A DNA stretch of 64,000 nucleotides, taken from NCBI GenBank assembly GCA_944548615.1, contig OX155980.1, positions 58,266,533-58,330,532 on the forward strand, written 5' to 3'. The notes beneath the pieces were generated by a model. That model was not told the origin of the DNA and ran no database searches. It worked only from the letters and a program-made list of their open reading frames with translations. The position numbers were made by a program, and so were the translations under genes. How positions within the stretch are numbered: the first letter of the stretch is position 1; each line of letters opens with the position of its first letter. This document shows, piece by piece, positions 11,095 through 23,638 of this stretch. This stretch comes from Micropterix aruncella. Taxonomy: Eukaryota; Arthropoda; Insecta; Lepidoptera; Micropterigidae.

Positions 11095-11144
11095 TTAGTT
11101 CTTGACTACTAGGCTTTCCAGGCTAGTAGTCAAGGACTAATTTC
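11095..11144. repeat. Hairpin with 19-bp arms inside a repeat fragment
   Basis: ATTAGTTCTTGACTACTAG faces CTAGTAGTCAAGGACTAAT with one mismatch around a short loop (GCTTTCCAGG). To the right, ATTTCATTTAAATATTAATT and TCGATGAGCGCC resemble 6008-6052, just after SINE copy 1; to the left, CGGTTGTGTGACCCCAA resembles the SINE start at 5394. So this is probably a rearranged relative of that locus. Confidence 0.5.
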
Positions 11145-12029
11145 ATTTAAATATTAATTTCATAAAAAAATCGATGAGCGCCCTCTCTCGGCTGGCGAAT
11201 TGTTACCTAATAATTAGTCTTATAGTATTATATATTTATATAGTATATATATAGAGACCGGCCGAAATGGATACGTGCGGATATGTTAACCACCGCAACC
11301 ACCGTTCTTGGTTTTTGGCGTTTTTGGCCTCCCAGGGGTTAATGATGGTCTCTGTATTCCGAGCTGCCTTCTCTTTTATATCTAGGAATTAATTGGAATA
11401 TGGAATAGATATATTATTAATTCTCTTCTGTACTCGTCATCGTTGAATGTACATCGCAAGTAGGCGGGGTCACTGTTGTAGGTAAAGATATCTGTTATTA
11501 ATCTTAAGAAAAAACTACTTGACTAAATTACTAATAAGCTAACTTGTTTTGCGTCTGATTTTAACGTCTGATTGAGGGTCTCGATGATTCCACTTATGCC
11601 ACATTTTCCCTATTGCTGTTTTTTTCCAAATACCGTTTCAACTTTATGATAGTAAGCGCAATTTTGTTATTTATGACCCAGGCGTCGAGAGTTGATAATC
11701 GCCAGTCGGATCGCTGTGACTTGTGACACAACGTGAGCGTCACATTAAAAATCGTATAATGTCTTTTTTGCGGTTTCGCTCTTAGTATAAGAGCTCACTG
11801 TCGGCTAATGTGCCTTTTTTGTTAGTGAAGAAATGGAAAAAATAAATATTTCTGCGCCTATGGTTTTCAGAAAGAGCACATTGCTAGATAATTGGTATAA
11901 TTCCACATAGCCAATATTTGCCAGTATATACCAAAGGAGAAATATTCATATACTTGCTCTCCTGTATCGTTCACCTTCCCATTCAACACCATACTATCTT
12001 CAAGATCTTTTAAGCCATTAAAGTCCCAC

Positions 12030-12433
12030 GATCTTCTACTTCGGTCAGCTTCTGACTATTTGCTCAAAATTTCGCGTCATAATATTGATTTATACTCCTA
12101 CACTTTTTGCATCCCTGGTACAAGACTGGAATGATCTCCCAGAAAACATACAAATCCGCCTTCTTTATAGAATCATACAAGACTCACCTCAAAAAGAGCT
12201 ACTTTTATAGGAAGTAACCTGATCTCTTTCTCCCTCCTTTCACCCCAATCACCTCTCCTCTGCCATTCTTAGCTTTAAATATAGTAATTTGTGTTTTATG
12301 CGAAGACACTTAAAAATTTTATTTTTACTGTGATTAGCTTAGTTGTAAGATGGTAAAAAGCTCGCCTTCTTGTGTTTTAATTTTTAAGTGTATTAGCACT
12401 TAAAAAATAAACACAAAAACAAAAAAAAAACCT
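12030..12433 (+). mobile_element. LINE 3' end (CR1/jockey-like ORF tail plus A-rich 3' UTR)
   Basis: Broken frames read LLLRSASDYLLKISRHNIDLY, then FASLVQDWNDLPENI. This fits the end of CR1/jockey-type ORF2 proteins, where an L.IP......Y segment is followed by FF.R....WN.LP. At least one frameshift separates them. The sequence then runs through an AT-rich untranslated part into AATAAACACAAAAACAAAAAAAAAA at about 12405-12431, a plausible poly(A) end. 5'-truncated and dead. Confidence 0.5.
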
Positions 12434-12739
12434 ATTTAGAGACTTTATTATTATATTTATTTTAATATAATTAAAGTGTGGGTTATTGCCAAAAAACATG
12501 AGGTACAATTGCCCGCATCGAACTCTTGGACTATCTGCTTTTCAAACAGTTAATGATTAATTGGCGTCTAATCGACTTGATGGGATTTCAACGGAAGATT
12601 TATATGCACGATTACGAGTCGATGTTTTCGTCATTCTTTTATTATTTAAGGACTCCGCACCAAAACGTACGAACGTAACTCTATTGGTGAGAACTTGCTC
12701 TTACCTGTTTATATATTTACCGTCAACTCTCATAGCCAT

Positions 12740-13060
12740 TTATTTATTCATTTAATTAATGCATTTAACCAGCATATTTCTCGTACTAATATTTATATCA
12801 ATTTATATTTATTCATATTATGTTTTATAAAACGGACACCGCTTGTTAAGGAACATTTATAATATAACGGTGTTAAATTAAATGAAAGGTTAACACATAT
12901 TAAATAATGTTAACAAAATTAAATAATAAGAAATAATAAGGATAATATTTTATATTTGAGACTGTATGGATAATTCAAATTTTGAATATTTTGCCGAGTG
13001 CCATATTTCAACTAGGAGTCAATTTTTGCTTTGAAAGGAGGCTTAGGCAATATCCTGGGG
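12740..13060. repeat. Dispersed AT-rich repeat, copy 1
   Basis: Resembles 36190-36710. Shared blocks in order include ATATCAATTTATATTTATT, a GTGTTAAATTAAAT block, a TAAATAATAA block, a CTGTATGGAT-like block, and TCAACTAGGAGTCAATTT with AAAGGAGGCTTAG. Family unknown; AT-rich composition inflates apparent similarity, but the last block is specific. Confidence 0.4.
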
Positions 13061-13069
13061 GCTAAGTAC

Positions 13070-14900
13070 ACAAAATACGTCATAATACGTTCATAATACA
13101 TAATACGTCAAAATACGTACGTCTGTATTCGGGTGATGTCGAAATGAATAGCTTGAGATTGCCGAGAGCAGATTCTTTGCTGGGTTCTTGTTGCCGTACT
13201 TAAATTGTTTTATACTGACAGAGAGCCACTTTCACGTAAAGTTGTGGTGTGGCCAGCACATTATATATAGTATTTCTAGTCATCTGAGGAGAATCTGCAA
13301 GGATTTCTCCTCATAATTGTCATTATTAAATTACAGGGTTAGTTATTATTTATACAGGGTTAGTTTAAATGCAATAACACAAGGCAAGTGGTTGATTATT
13401 TAAATAAAGGATAAAAAGGATGGATTGAAAAAAAATATGTTTTCAAATAATAAAATGTTTTCTTCAACAGATATAAAAATCTGAGTTAAAATACTGAATA
13501 ACCTAAAGTTTAACAGAAAAAACCCATTTCCACACATAACAATTACCTAAACAAAGTAGTTACAAATTATTAAAAATTCAGTTTTTTATTCAGAATTATT
13601 TCATATAACAAATAATTTAACAATATTCAAAAATATACAAAAAAATTGTTCAATTATGCGTATAGAGGAAGCCCTCTTTCTATAACATCTTTAACCAGTC
13701 ATTCTGTATTCTTCTTATGAAGGGATAAAATCAAACTCGCTTGTAGGAGGAATCCATGTAGAAATAAGCTCAAGTGAATGGGCAATACTACCCGTTGGAA
13801 CACTAACAACCACAATGGTATGAAGCGAAACTATATCGGCTGTCCCAAGTTTTAGCAAATGAAGTTAAAAACGTTGTGGATTTATTTAAGAGTCTTTTAC
13901 ATATGGAAGATATCATTAAGCGAAAACAATATGGAAACAAATTATTTGAATTATTAGTAATTATATTGTGAAAATCGTTGTTTTAATAGTTAAGAAGACC
14001 GAGCAAGTCTCCTGACTCCCGAGCATAACTCCTTGCAACAAACCGACGATATGATCAAGGAGACTTTGAGGAGTGCAAAGCCTCGTCTGTAATTGGTAGG
14101 TAATTAATATAAACAAGACAAAGTGATATGCCCATCATACACAGCTCATCAATTTCCATATGCTTTGCCCCCGCAGTTCACCGCGGATTAATTAAACACA
14201 GTTACATACAGCGAATGCATTGAACTCGTGTCAATAACCACCGTACATGTAATCGTTAGCGGACTCGGAAGAACAAAAAATAAACACAAGACACTTCATT
14301 CAACGAAGTGTGGCCATTTTGCTCGTGCATGTGCCTTTCAAAACAACGAAGCCGTGATTTATTGAAGCGACGCGCGACGGTCGAGCGTCAAAATTACCAA
14401 CATTAATAACAGGCCGAAATACGTGTTTTACGCGTCTGCGGATAGGAGATCCGTAGTTGAGACAAAACGGCAGAAAGGTTAAGACACAATGACCAAAAGA
14501 GGGTAGCGGTACTTTGTCCAGGAAAGTCTCTGCTGGGCTCTAGATTTTTATGTCACAAAGTCTTTGGAAGTCATTTAATTAATTATTATGATGTGACAAC
14601 TATAAAAAATATGGCGATGAAGCTCTATCTCGTAGTTCTGTGTATGATGCTGCAACTAGAGTATATATTTACTCAATAATAAGTGTATTTAAAAGAAACA
14701 AAAATTAATTAATATCAATCAATGTATTCAACACAAGAACTTAAAAACTATGCAAACACAATCTGAAAAAGATATATTTTGTACTTTTTGGCAAGAAGTT
14801 GAAACTTGCTACACCTTTCGGAGGCCAGTCTTCGCGCGCAAAAACGGCGCCGCACATATTTGGTCGATTTTGTATATAAATACTAACGATATATATTTTT
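13070..14900. other. Intronic stretch without recognised features
   Basis: AT-rich, no recognised exon, RNA gene or element. A less AT-rich part at about 14000-14420 has no protein signature. Confidence 0.4.
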
Positions 14901-15489
14901 AAGCTATTGCATAGCTTTTATCGCGGGCCTACTAGGCCAGCGCGGCGACCGAATGAAGAAATTTCTTAACGAAAATTAATGATTTTAAACTCATAATTAC
15001 GTGTAAATGACTACTGCTTACGATTCGAAAAAAATATATGTTAAACAAGAACATTTTCCTAATATTCTTAGCTTTGAATATTTTAGATTTTGTTTATATT
15101 ACATAGTGTAATTAATTTGTGAAATTAGGTCTAACCGAACACAAAAACGACTACTACGCAAATACTATCTGGAGTATTATTATGAAACCTGCACCATTTT
15201 AATGATAATTTAATTATCTATCTTTTTATCTACGATTTTTTCGAATAATCCGGTTTTTTTGCTTTATCGAATAAAAAATTCGTGCGCGGCGATCTATCGG
15301 AAGACGTTTAAATTATTCCGAATCATCATACCGCAACCGCAAATGATTCGGAATAATTTCAACGTTTTCCGATAGAGCGCAGTTATCTGATATCAGAAAA
15401 AATAAAATAAATAAATAATTATAATTACATAAGTTGTTAAAAATGCTATGCAATAGCTTTACCGCGGCAGTCCTCGAGTGCCACACGTA
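14901..15489 (+). mobile_element. 590-bp hairpin element, solitary copy
   Basis: Begins AAGCTATTGCATAGCTTTTA and ends with GCTATGCAATAGCTTTACCG followed by a 3' extension to ...GTGCCACACGTA, so the two ends carry an inverted AAGCTATTGCATAGC. Near the 3' third it has a long imperfect palindrome (ATTATTCCGAATCAT, 15312-15326, against ATGATTCGGAATAAT, 15343-15357, within longer arms CTATCGGAAGACGTTT / AACGTTTTCCGATAG). No open frame. It is flanked by T runs. At least four more copies lie at 43.8-46.2 kb. Nonautonomous; I cannot name the superfamily. Confidence 0.7.
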
Positions 15490-15727
15490 TTTTTTTTATT
15501 TAAGGGGTGTCAACGCAACGTCATCTGGTCGTTCTATTTCCAATGAAGTGAACATCAAGACTTAGCGTACAATGTCAGTCCACTGCCTATCCCCACTGCC
15601 GAGCCCGTGGAAGTTCAACGCCTTACCGCGAGGCACAAATTAAACAAATGGCCGACCTCACTCCCTCACTACCAGATTTGGCAGGATTTCTCCATCCATA
15701 ACGAGCAAATCATAATGGTCCAAGTTA

Positions 15728-16003
15728 CTAGATCTGTCAACTACAACGGGCGAACCCGTCACCGCAGGAAATTTTAACGAAATTTGATCGTTGTGTCCCC
15801 CCTGAGGTGAGCGCAGAAAACTTAGGATCAAACAGTCCATCGTCAAGCTCCGTCACATGCCCGTAAGAGGCCAACGACTTATCCGCGAGATAGCCAGGTA
15901 TGTCAACCAGCGGGCTGACACTCGCGCTCTTACTTCCAGTTGCAACCAGATTATTACCGTCTCCCGACTGGATACGAGTTCGAGGTCTAAGCTGCACGGA
16001 TCC
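15728..16003 (-). repeat. Family R repeat, copy 3 (truncated)
   Basis: From CTGTCAACTACAACGGGCG to GAGTTCGAGGTC it matches the R family, then departs. Bases 16004-16180 are a different GC-rich sequence, possibly the end of another retroelement. The 146-codon minus-strand frame here spans both and has no recognised domain. Confidence 0.55.
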
Positions 16004-16189
16004 GGTAGTTGCTAGGGTAGAGCAGGGAATCGCCGTGGACCTGTAGCCGAAACCGGCTGAGAGGACATTATCATCCGCCACCGAGTGTGGCCGCTCCCAG
16101 GGGGTTCGCTCCAAGAGCTGTATATGTGTCTCAATCCACGGTCGGGCTTCGGCGCAGCGCATCTCGTGTAATTTCATAATTTCAAAATA

Positions 16190-16480
16190 ATTAGATTAGA
16201 GTGGGGGAAGGCGGCGCGGCGGGGCGGTGCGGGGCAACAATAACCGCCGAGTGCCAAATTGAAAATAACATTAACGCATGCAACCCTCGTGCATAGCGCC
16301 TGCACCCTCCACTCTGGGGACCCGCTTATTATATTACCCGCGCCGATCCGCCCGCCGAACGCCGCCCTCTGCACCCGCGACGCAAGGCCGCGAATCGCGC
16401 GACGCGCACCGCGACGCTTACCGCCTTCCGTCGATGCGTCAATTTGGACCTGTCCTTAACTTTATCCACCGTAGAGATTA
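16190..16480. other. GC-rich, CpG-rich segment, function unknown
   Basis: Strikingly GC-rich for this AT-rich window (GGCGGCGCGGCGGGGCGG at the left, many CGCG further on). Overlapping frames are open on both strands, as expected from composition. No splice-bounded exon is evident. It could be a regulatory element or an unrecognised repeat. Confidence 0.35.
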
Positions 16481-17358
16481 GTGAATATAATCAAAATAAT
16501 GGCGTGTACCAGGCGAATTTGGCACGTAAACACAGAGCGGATAGCGGCTAAATTAGGGTGGCCGTGATGCGACTATGCCAAATGAACGAATGGCACTTAA
16601 ACAAAAATCATGGCTATCGAAGAGTAAGGACCACCCTGTATTTATCGTACAGTGGAATTGCTTAAAAAATGTCGGTTGGAATCACCCATTACGTGTAGTG
16701 CAAGTTACAGATCGAGTTATTATAGTGCTACAACCAGATAGTAGTCGGCATGGTCTTCAGAGAGTGTTGGCCGCTGAATATCTTTCAATAGCACCAATCT
16801 TGTCTGGCCTCCTCCCCTCAGACGATTGACAAGTTGCTGTCCTAAAAAAAATTTTAGTAACAATTACTAAAAAATATGAATTACGACACTGTCTCACCAA
16901 ATCATTAATTACTGCCAAACCACTGTATCCATAATTAAAATAAAACATATTAACATAATAAAACATAATAAAATAAAGCAAATTAAATTAAAATTAAATT
17001 AAAACGGGGCCGCCACGCTGAATCGTGTTGTGGCCGATATCGGCCAATCGGGGCCTGAGGGGTTAAATGCTGCATTACGATAATTATATTGCTATATTAA
17101 TGTGTACACATACTTTAAGATGACATACAAAATTATTGTTGCATTTGTTGTTTCACCCATTTGAGATAGTAATCATTCTGCCATTCATTTAAAAAAGAAC
17201 TTTGTAATTATTCTTCTTTTAAAGTATCATTAAAGAAACATATTATAGCACTCAAACCTAAATAAATTTATCCTCACTTTTCTTTCCCTGTTTTCTTAGA
17301 CTTCCTTGGACATATTGTATAATATGTATAATAATCTGATGTGTGTCATCAATGCGTA

Positions 17359-17745
17359 TTGCCTGTGATGATATACGGCACTGAGACGTGATCGCTAACT
17401 TTTGGCCTCATACACAAGCTCAAATTCGCGCAACGAGCCATGGAGAGAGCTATGATTGGAGTTTCACTACGCGATCATCGGGACGTTATACGTACGCGAT
17501 AAGATCCGTAAAAGAACCGAGGTCCCTGATATAGCTCGTAAAATAAACAACTTGAAATGTCAACATGGTTAGACCATATAGCTCGCAAAACCGACAACCG
17601 TTAGGGAAAAAAGGTTCTCGAATAGCGACCATGAACCGGCAGATGGGGTGTAGGACGGCCCCCCACACGATGGACCGATGACATTGCCACAGCGCCAGGA
17701 AGTAGGTGGATAGAGGCGACTCAATTACATTAACGTTCGTCATGG
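17359..17745 (+). mobile_element. RTE-type LINE, ORF C-terminal remnant
   Basis: Frame 1 reads LPVMIYGTET, stop (TGA for the usual Trp), SLTFGLIHKLKFAQRAMERA, then MIGVSLRDH. After a frameshift come KIRKRTEVPDIARKI and KCQHG. Near the end, GPPHDGPM resembles GRPPTRWTDD. This is the familiar C-terminal stretch of RTE/BovB-like reverse transcriptases (YGAETW, RAMERAMLG, RRT.V.DIA). Several stops and shifts, so inactive. Confidence 0.7.
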
Positions 17746-18149
17746 AATTCTATGTGGTAAAACAATGTCTGACAGTGGACGTCACTGCTGTTTGGTAAGG
17801 CGATATACTGCGAGAAGAAGAGTAGCCCAACACATGTCGACATAGAAGTGTTGTATGAAATAATTCGCCAGGGCGCTCGCTCGTTTAACGCCTCGCTGGG
17901 CAAGCGTGGCGGCTTTGTGCGCGTTATAATAAAGAAAAAAGGGAAAAAATAAACAGACCAAAGCGATCTTGGCGCGGGGTTGACTGCAGAACGGCAGCCG
18001 GTAGGAGTTTTCCCACGGCATCGGGCGCACGAGTGGATCGTTCACTAGTACTGTAATTACACATCCATTTTTTTTCGAATTCACTAGTGCAGGTGTTTTT
18101 GACGATGAGAGACTGGTTTTCGGTCATTGGTGCAGGTGTACCTATACCA

Positions 18150-18300
18150 AAAACAGTCAGTGTGTGTCTGTAGGGTGTGTGTATTATGTGTATTTAGACC
18201 TATGTGTGTGCAAGTGTAAAGACTGTGTGGCTGAGGGAGAGTGTTTGTATGGGTGTATGTGTGTGTTTGTGTGTGTGAGAGAGAGAGGGAAAATAAGCTA
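18150..18300. repeat. GT-rich low-complexity tract
   Basis: Interrupted (TG)n with GAGAGAGAG near the end; gives artificial Thr/His-rich frames on the minus strand. A short (CA)n lies at 18759-18780. Confidence 0.7.
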
Positions 18301-18412
18301 TGTGTATTTATTTTAGTAAGGTAAATATACATATCTATGCATAGACGAGTGTTTTTTTGTTATAATAATACCTGATTCAATCAGCCGTGTAGTGTAGTCG
18401 TCAATCTAATGT

Positions 18413-18634
18413 CACAGTATAGCGTGACAACAGTAGACTCTCTCTCGAGCGACAGGGCATTGCGGGAAGAAGGGTACGTCGCGACGAACGCCTTTGATAA
18501 GCGTTTACGCGTAGGTAAAGATTTTTATACTTTTTTAGAACATCTGGCGCCTATATCCGAGCCCTTACGACTCGTGATGTAATCGTGTCCATTTCAATTT
18601 TGTTCTAAGAGAACCTATTGTCTGATATACTGTG
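18413..18634 (-). mobile_element. MITE-like element, copy 2 (222 bp)
   Basis: Read on the minus strand this matches 5566-5883 at both ends and in several interior blocks: an ACAAAATTGAAAT block, a CACGAGTCGTAAG block and a CGCAATGCC block near the right end. It begins and ends CACAGTATA/TATACTGTG. It lacks the duplicated left end of copy 1 and is shorter. No clear target duplication remains. The alignment was done by eye. Confidence 0.55.
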
Positions 18635-19539
18635 GTAGTGTGAGGAATTTTGTCCATCTGACTTGTATTGGAGATTCACTGTACAACGGTTGGCTTCCGG
18701 CCTACGGGGCACCCCTATTTATGACGCGCTAAAGTGCGCAAATGCGCATCGTACGCACACACACACACATACACATGCACACAAAATATTCAACGCGTCG
18801 AGGGACTTCAAAAAATGTCAAAACGAATTATCGTCCGTGGGCCTCCTACGCTGGAGCGTGGTCGAAAATTTGAAGGACGGTATATTTTAGTAGATTAGAA
18901 TTATAAACTATGATTATACGGGTAGCATAATTATGAAAATAATTAGTTATCTCTTTTTTATTTCGTTTAATTTTCTTTATTCAAACCTACTGCTACTAGA
19001 AGATCAGTAAATTACATAATTTAATCGGATTTTACCACCCCACTAGACATATCTTGGCTGCATGTCGGGGTGATAAATACTTGATTTCTTACTAAATTTA
19101 AATTTAAACTAGAAAAATATTGATTGTAAGAATGATAATTTCAATTTTATTTAAAGATGTGATTGCAATGTATATGCAAATGTTATTGTTTTATAATTAA
19201 ATATGTATTTGTAATAAAAGAATATTATTGTTAAAATGGTAAATGAGATCCGAAAACTGTATAAAAAAAACCACAACGATAGAGGATAGTGCTAAAGAAA
19301 GAGTTCATGGGAGAGTTGGCTTCCATTATTAATTTAATTTCATTTATTCAGGGAAAAAACCAAACTGTTACACCGAAAAAGATTTCGACTAAAGGATATC
19401 AATTTAAAATGAAAAAATGCTGGTGAAGGATAAAACGGAGGAACCAGGGAGAAAATGTAAGATATCCACAGTAATCCACACTTATATACACCACACAATA
19501 CATACGGATATGATAAATGTGTACATTTATAAATATATA

Positions 19540-20065
19540 CATATACAAAATCTCATACATAGAAATAGGCTTTGTATCATCTGCAAACAGACGGATTGTT
19601 GAGTGCTTACAGCATTACTCGATACCATTAATATAAATTGTGTACAGTAAAGGCCACCAGAAGTTACCGATACTCTATTCGACTTGGAACCTGCTGCCAC
19701 TCCGATTCGGCTCCATTAACTAATATAGAATTTGAATCCCCTAGGTCTTATATGTATACGTATATTGAGTTGTTTTGAAATTATAGAAGGACGGGTTACC
19801 TTATCGAAAGCATTACCAAAGTCTGTATATACGGCTCTGTATGGTAGCGTTGATCCATATTTCTCAGCAAGGACACAGCGAATAGAATTAGGTTAGATGT
19901 GGTTGATCGTAATGACTAGAAGCCATGTTGGGAGTCACCAATATATATTTTCACTGCTACATATACTTGACTATAAACTAATTTCTCAAATATTTTATTC
20001 AAGATTAACAATTCTATAATACGAGGATAGTTTTCATCTATTGTCCTTTTAACCATGAAGCTCAG
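19540..20065 (-). mobile_element. Non-LTR reverse transcriptase fragment (5' truncated, decayed)
   Basis: Reading the minus strand: LNKIFEKLVYSQVY, then YIGDSQHGF, an RST.SNL stretch, YRAVYTDFGNAFDKV (the Asp-bearing RT motif A) and, nearer 19565-19590, IRLFADDTK (the FADD catalytic motif). Pieces lie in different frames with stops between. This is the fingers/palm of a CR1/jockey-like RT, abutting R copy 4. Confidence 0.7.
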
Positions 20066-20077
20066 AGGATACTACTG

Positions 20078-20765
20078 TCAACTACGTGACGGCTTCGCCC
20101 GTTGTAGTTGACAGCTCTAACGTTTTAATGAGCTCAGGAAGTATGATCGTTCTGTCTCCTGTGAGGTGAGCGCAGAAGACCTATGACAAAACAGTCCACT
20201 TTCGAGCTCTGCCACGTGCCCGTAAGAGGCTAACGCCTTATCCGCGAGATAGCCAGATATGTTACCCAGCGGACTGACATTCGCGCCCTTACTTTCAGTT
20301 GCGACCAGATTACTCCGGTCTCCCGACTGGTTACGAGTTCGAGGTCGCTTGCGCGGTCCTCTCACTTACGGTGAAACGCGGTGAAACCGTAAGTGAGAGG
20401 ACAGAACCGCGGTAGACAATAGATGAATCTATCGCGGCATCCTTTGTCTGGCTCTAACCCGGAATCGAGTAGCCAATGGTCCATTCGAGAGCAGTCGCCG
20501 TAAGGTCAACAACTACCCCCGCTCTATAGGAGACAGTACTGTTTCCAGACTCCCCCGACTGTTAGTCAGAATGCACAATCGATTGGCTTACGCCACACGG
20601 TGCGCAGACCGTATAGGAGCGCCAGAAAGTTGACTCCTGACCCCAGTGTCCTGCCCGGGCTTGCACTTCATGCATAGATTCCGCCGGATGGGTGTTGACC
20701 CGTGAGTGTGACCGACTCCGAACAAATTAGTCTTCGTGGCGAACTCAACAAGAACCTATTAGCTC
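20078..20765 (-). repeat. Family R repeat, copy 4
   Basis: Matches copy 2 over nearly its whole length. At 20078-20115 the terminus is folded back: CTGTCAACTAC and GTAGTTGACAG form an inverted repeat around GTGACGGCTTCGCCCGTT. A short local palindrome (GTGAGAGGACAGAA against TCCTCTCACTTAC) lies near 20355-20403. Confidence 0.55.
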
Positions 20766-21572
20766 CCTAGCTCCCTAGCTCAGAGGATAGCCTAAACTCC
20801 ATTTACGAAGTGGGTGATATACTATCAGAACCTGTACATTTCCTAATGTCAAGTTCGTTAATTAACCGATTTAATTACCGATGCTTAATTGCCCTTCAAA
20901 ACGAATCTAACTATCAGCTGAAAGCGACACGCTAGTTTGACAGTTTGAAACAGACTTCTATCGCTTTCTCTTTACAACGGGCGAGTATAAAAAATCGGAA
21001 TTCCATCGTACCATTTTGGGATAGCGTTATTAGTTATGTTTAAAAATAATCAAATAGCACAGTGCCGATACGTCATATGGCATAATATCGTTTTGATTTA
21101 CATCGTACATATTTCGATGTTTCAAGAAATATATAGATAGGGGCTTATAAGGTAAATTTGACACTTCCTCATGAAATAGTTGTCCCAGTTGCGATAGAGG
21201 AGATGTGACAGGTTCGCGAGGGTCTCTCGGGCGTTGCTTGGCGACCGCCAGAGTGCCGACAGGCTGTAAAAGAGCTCAGACGGGCTCACTCTAGCGTACC
21301 GTTTTATTTTCAATTACACACGCTGGGAGGACTATCGCGCAACAGTAATCACATTGCTCGTAAATTCGTCAAAATATTACCCACTGCGTCGTGCACTCTG
21401 CGAAGCGGGAGCGGCCGCCGCCGGCATCGCCGTGCCGCCGAGTTGCCAACCATCCAAATCTGAAGCCGCGTAAAGACATTTGCAACACCAAAGTGCATGC
21501 AACGATCGCACTATGTGCAAAGCATCTACTGCGAACATCCTGCTCGCATCTTTCTACCAGTTTATCGCGAGC

Positions 21573-21640
21573 ATGATTTTATAGTCGTTGACTATAAAAT
21601 CATCAGCGGCGCCGGAGTTTATGGGGAGTTATATAAATAG
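21573..21640 (+). promoter_or_regulatory. Palindrome plus TATA-like motif
   Basis: A perfect inverted repeat, ATGATTTTATAGTC / GACTATAAAATCAT with a 3-base loop (21573-21603), stands 27 bases left of TATATAAATAG (21630-21640). The DNA to the left (21391-21480) is GC-rich. This could be a TATA promoter, but I find no gene downstream; the 90-codon frame at 21900 lies in a dispersed repeat. Confidence 0.25.
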
Positions 21641-21739
21641 AGAGTTTTAGTTATCTCCATTCCCTATCACATCATCCTACGAGCATCTCAATCTACATCA
21701 AACAGGTCCATACAAATATTTTTATTTCTCGGCACTTGT

Positions 21740-22250
21740 ACTCCACTGTAGTAAGAAGTCGTCAGCGATGCCTTTGAAATCCGAGGAGAAATATGGATTT
21801 TAAATACATTTTATAAAAAAAGGTGGTATCTTTGTCTTGTGGGAGTAGGTTGGGTTCTTCACCAGTTTATTATTATCCAGATATCGGTCAACCTTTTCTA
21901 TGCATCACAAACGAAAATCCAACATTGCAACATTCAGTTCGTTTATTGTAAGAACATATAATATAATTGTGTCTATTATTTGTACCCAAGAAAAACGCTA
22001 TAACAGTAAGGTTAGTGGGCTTTTACTTATCTTTGGTTCATATCATGGTTTGAGGTTCATTAGTATCATGGTATTCTTCGTCGTAAGACTTCAGAACGTA
22101 CAAATTCTCAAACCATATTACAATGCGTGGTTATTGTGCACATATTGTCCGTGGCTTGTGTTTGCCAAATAAAAGATCTTAGGTAGTCACGCCGTTTTTG
22201 CGCGCCAGCTTTTAGATCAGCGTAGATTGGTCAATATTTTTCGCTATTTT
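21740..22250. repeat. Dispersed repeat Z, copy 1
   Basis: Matches 40260-40690 in many ordered blocks: GATATCGGTCAACCTTTTCTATGCAT-like, TCTATTATTTGTACCCAAGA, TATCATGGTTTGAGGTTCAT, a CTTCAGAA block and a TTATTGTGCACATATTG-like end. No transposase or RT seen; a noncoding element or an old duplication. Confidence 0.6.
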
Positions 22251-23638
22251 TTGGGTTGTCGTGTTTTGACTTTCTTGTGAATATCGAAATTTTTGTCTTC
22301 ATTCGCTTGATTTTGGCCTATTATCTAAAAATTTTGGTCTATTGGCTTGTTTATGGATTTAGTTTTTTTTATTTCGATTTTTTCGATTTCGAATACTTCT
22401 GGATATTTGGATTATGGATATCTGGATATTTGGATCTATTTGGATATTTTGTCTTGATGAGCGATGATTTGATTTTGTATATTTTGCTGGTGCTGTTTCT
22501 CCGATTATCAATTAAGATAAGATAATATTTTCACGGCCTTTCACTCCCATATAATTAAAATCTCCTCTCAAAATGTCCTTTGCATTTCATACAGTCGCCA
22601 TTAAAGATAAGCGTCAGTTTGCAAGAAAGCGGTGATATAATACGGAGTCACACACAGTATGGCCACGTATACTGTGGTATGGCCGTCACACGCATGCGTT
22701 TGAGGCAATCAGATTTATTTCATAATGCTTTAAATGCATGTTCGTTGTAAAAATAGTATATATCTGTATTTACTTTATGTGAGTACAACGTATTCATTTA
22801 AGGAAGTACGTGGTCGATAAGTCCTAGGCCCATATTATGTTATATTTATCTGGTATGTATATAGAATTCATCGTTGGCGACATCAATTTACATATACACC
22901 ACAGTATAATAATAGCTTGCAGTCTTGCAGTCACAATCACAAAAAAACACTCTTGGATTTTTCCATGCGGATTTTAGTCTCCTTGCTCTTAAGTCCCAGT
23001 TGTCGTTGAAATGACGACCAAGGTAAGTAATGTTACCACAGTCGCAACTGTCTCTTCTCCGGTTTGCTAATGTCAATTTTGAATTGCAAATTCGTATCAA
23101 TTGGCGAATATTAAATGTGTCGTCGGCTGGTCTCTCCGTCTCGGCGAGAACGTCTCTCTGCTCCCCCGTGACGAAACGTACGAGCGGAACGTTCGCATTT
23201 ACCTAACGGGTGTCTATTAGATAAAGCGCGGCCATGCGTGCTGGAAATAATGTTATAAGCAGTTTTATTAGATGCAGGTTACGAGTGCCTCCGCCGCTCA
23301 GGCCGAGGGGTTGCTCACTGCTCAGCTGTCGCAGGCGGGAGTCGTAAAAGCTATCGCCTTACAAACCATGCTAACCATAAAGGGCACTCACGATAAACAG
23401 TTAGGCAATTAACGCTGTAAAGAGAATCTCTTGACCTTGTGTGATAGCAGGTTCATTGCGTAATCAAATAATTGGTAACTTAAAAGTGCAAAACTTAATT
23501 CTACAAAAAGAACTGACCTAAACAAAAATTTAGGTTTTCCAATAAGGGCGGGTCGATTTTGACAGTCTGTGCAATGAAACAAGCTATGTATGAGGTAATA
23601 ACAACATTATTTTTTATTCGAAAGGCCCATGTATGCCG

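Noticed and set aside
15737..16177. 146-codon minus-strand frame
   Set aside because: Runs across the junction of R copy 3 and an unrelated GC-rich repeat; no domain.
22256..22525. 89-codon Phe/Tyr-rich frame resembling a membrane protein
   Set aside because: Composition follows from a T-rich stretch with GGATAT repeats; no homologue recognised.
23012..23026. Second recursive splice site (CAAG|GTAAGT)
   Set aside because: The preceding bases are not a pyrimidine tract, so it lacks the acceptor half.
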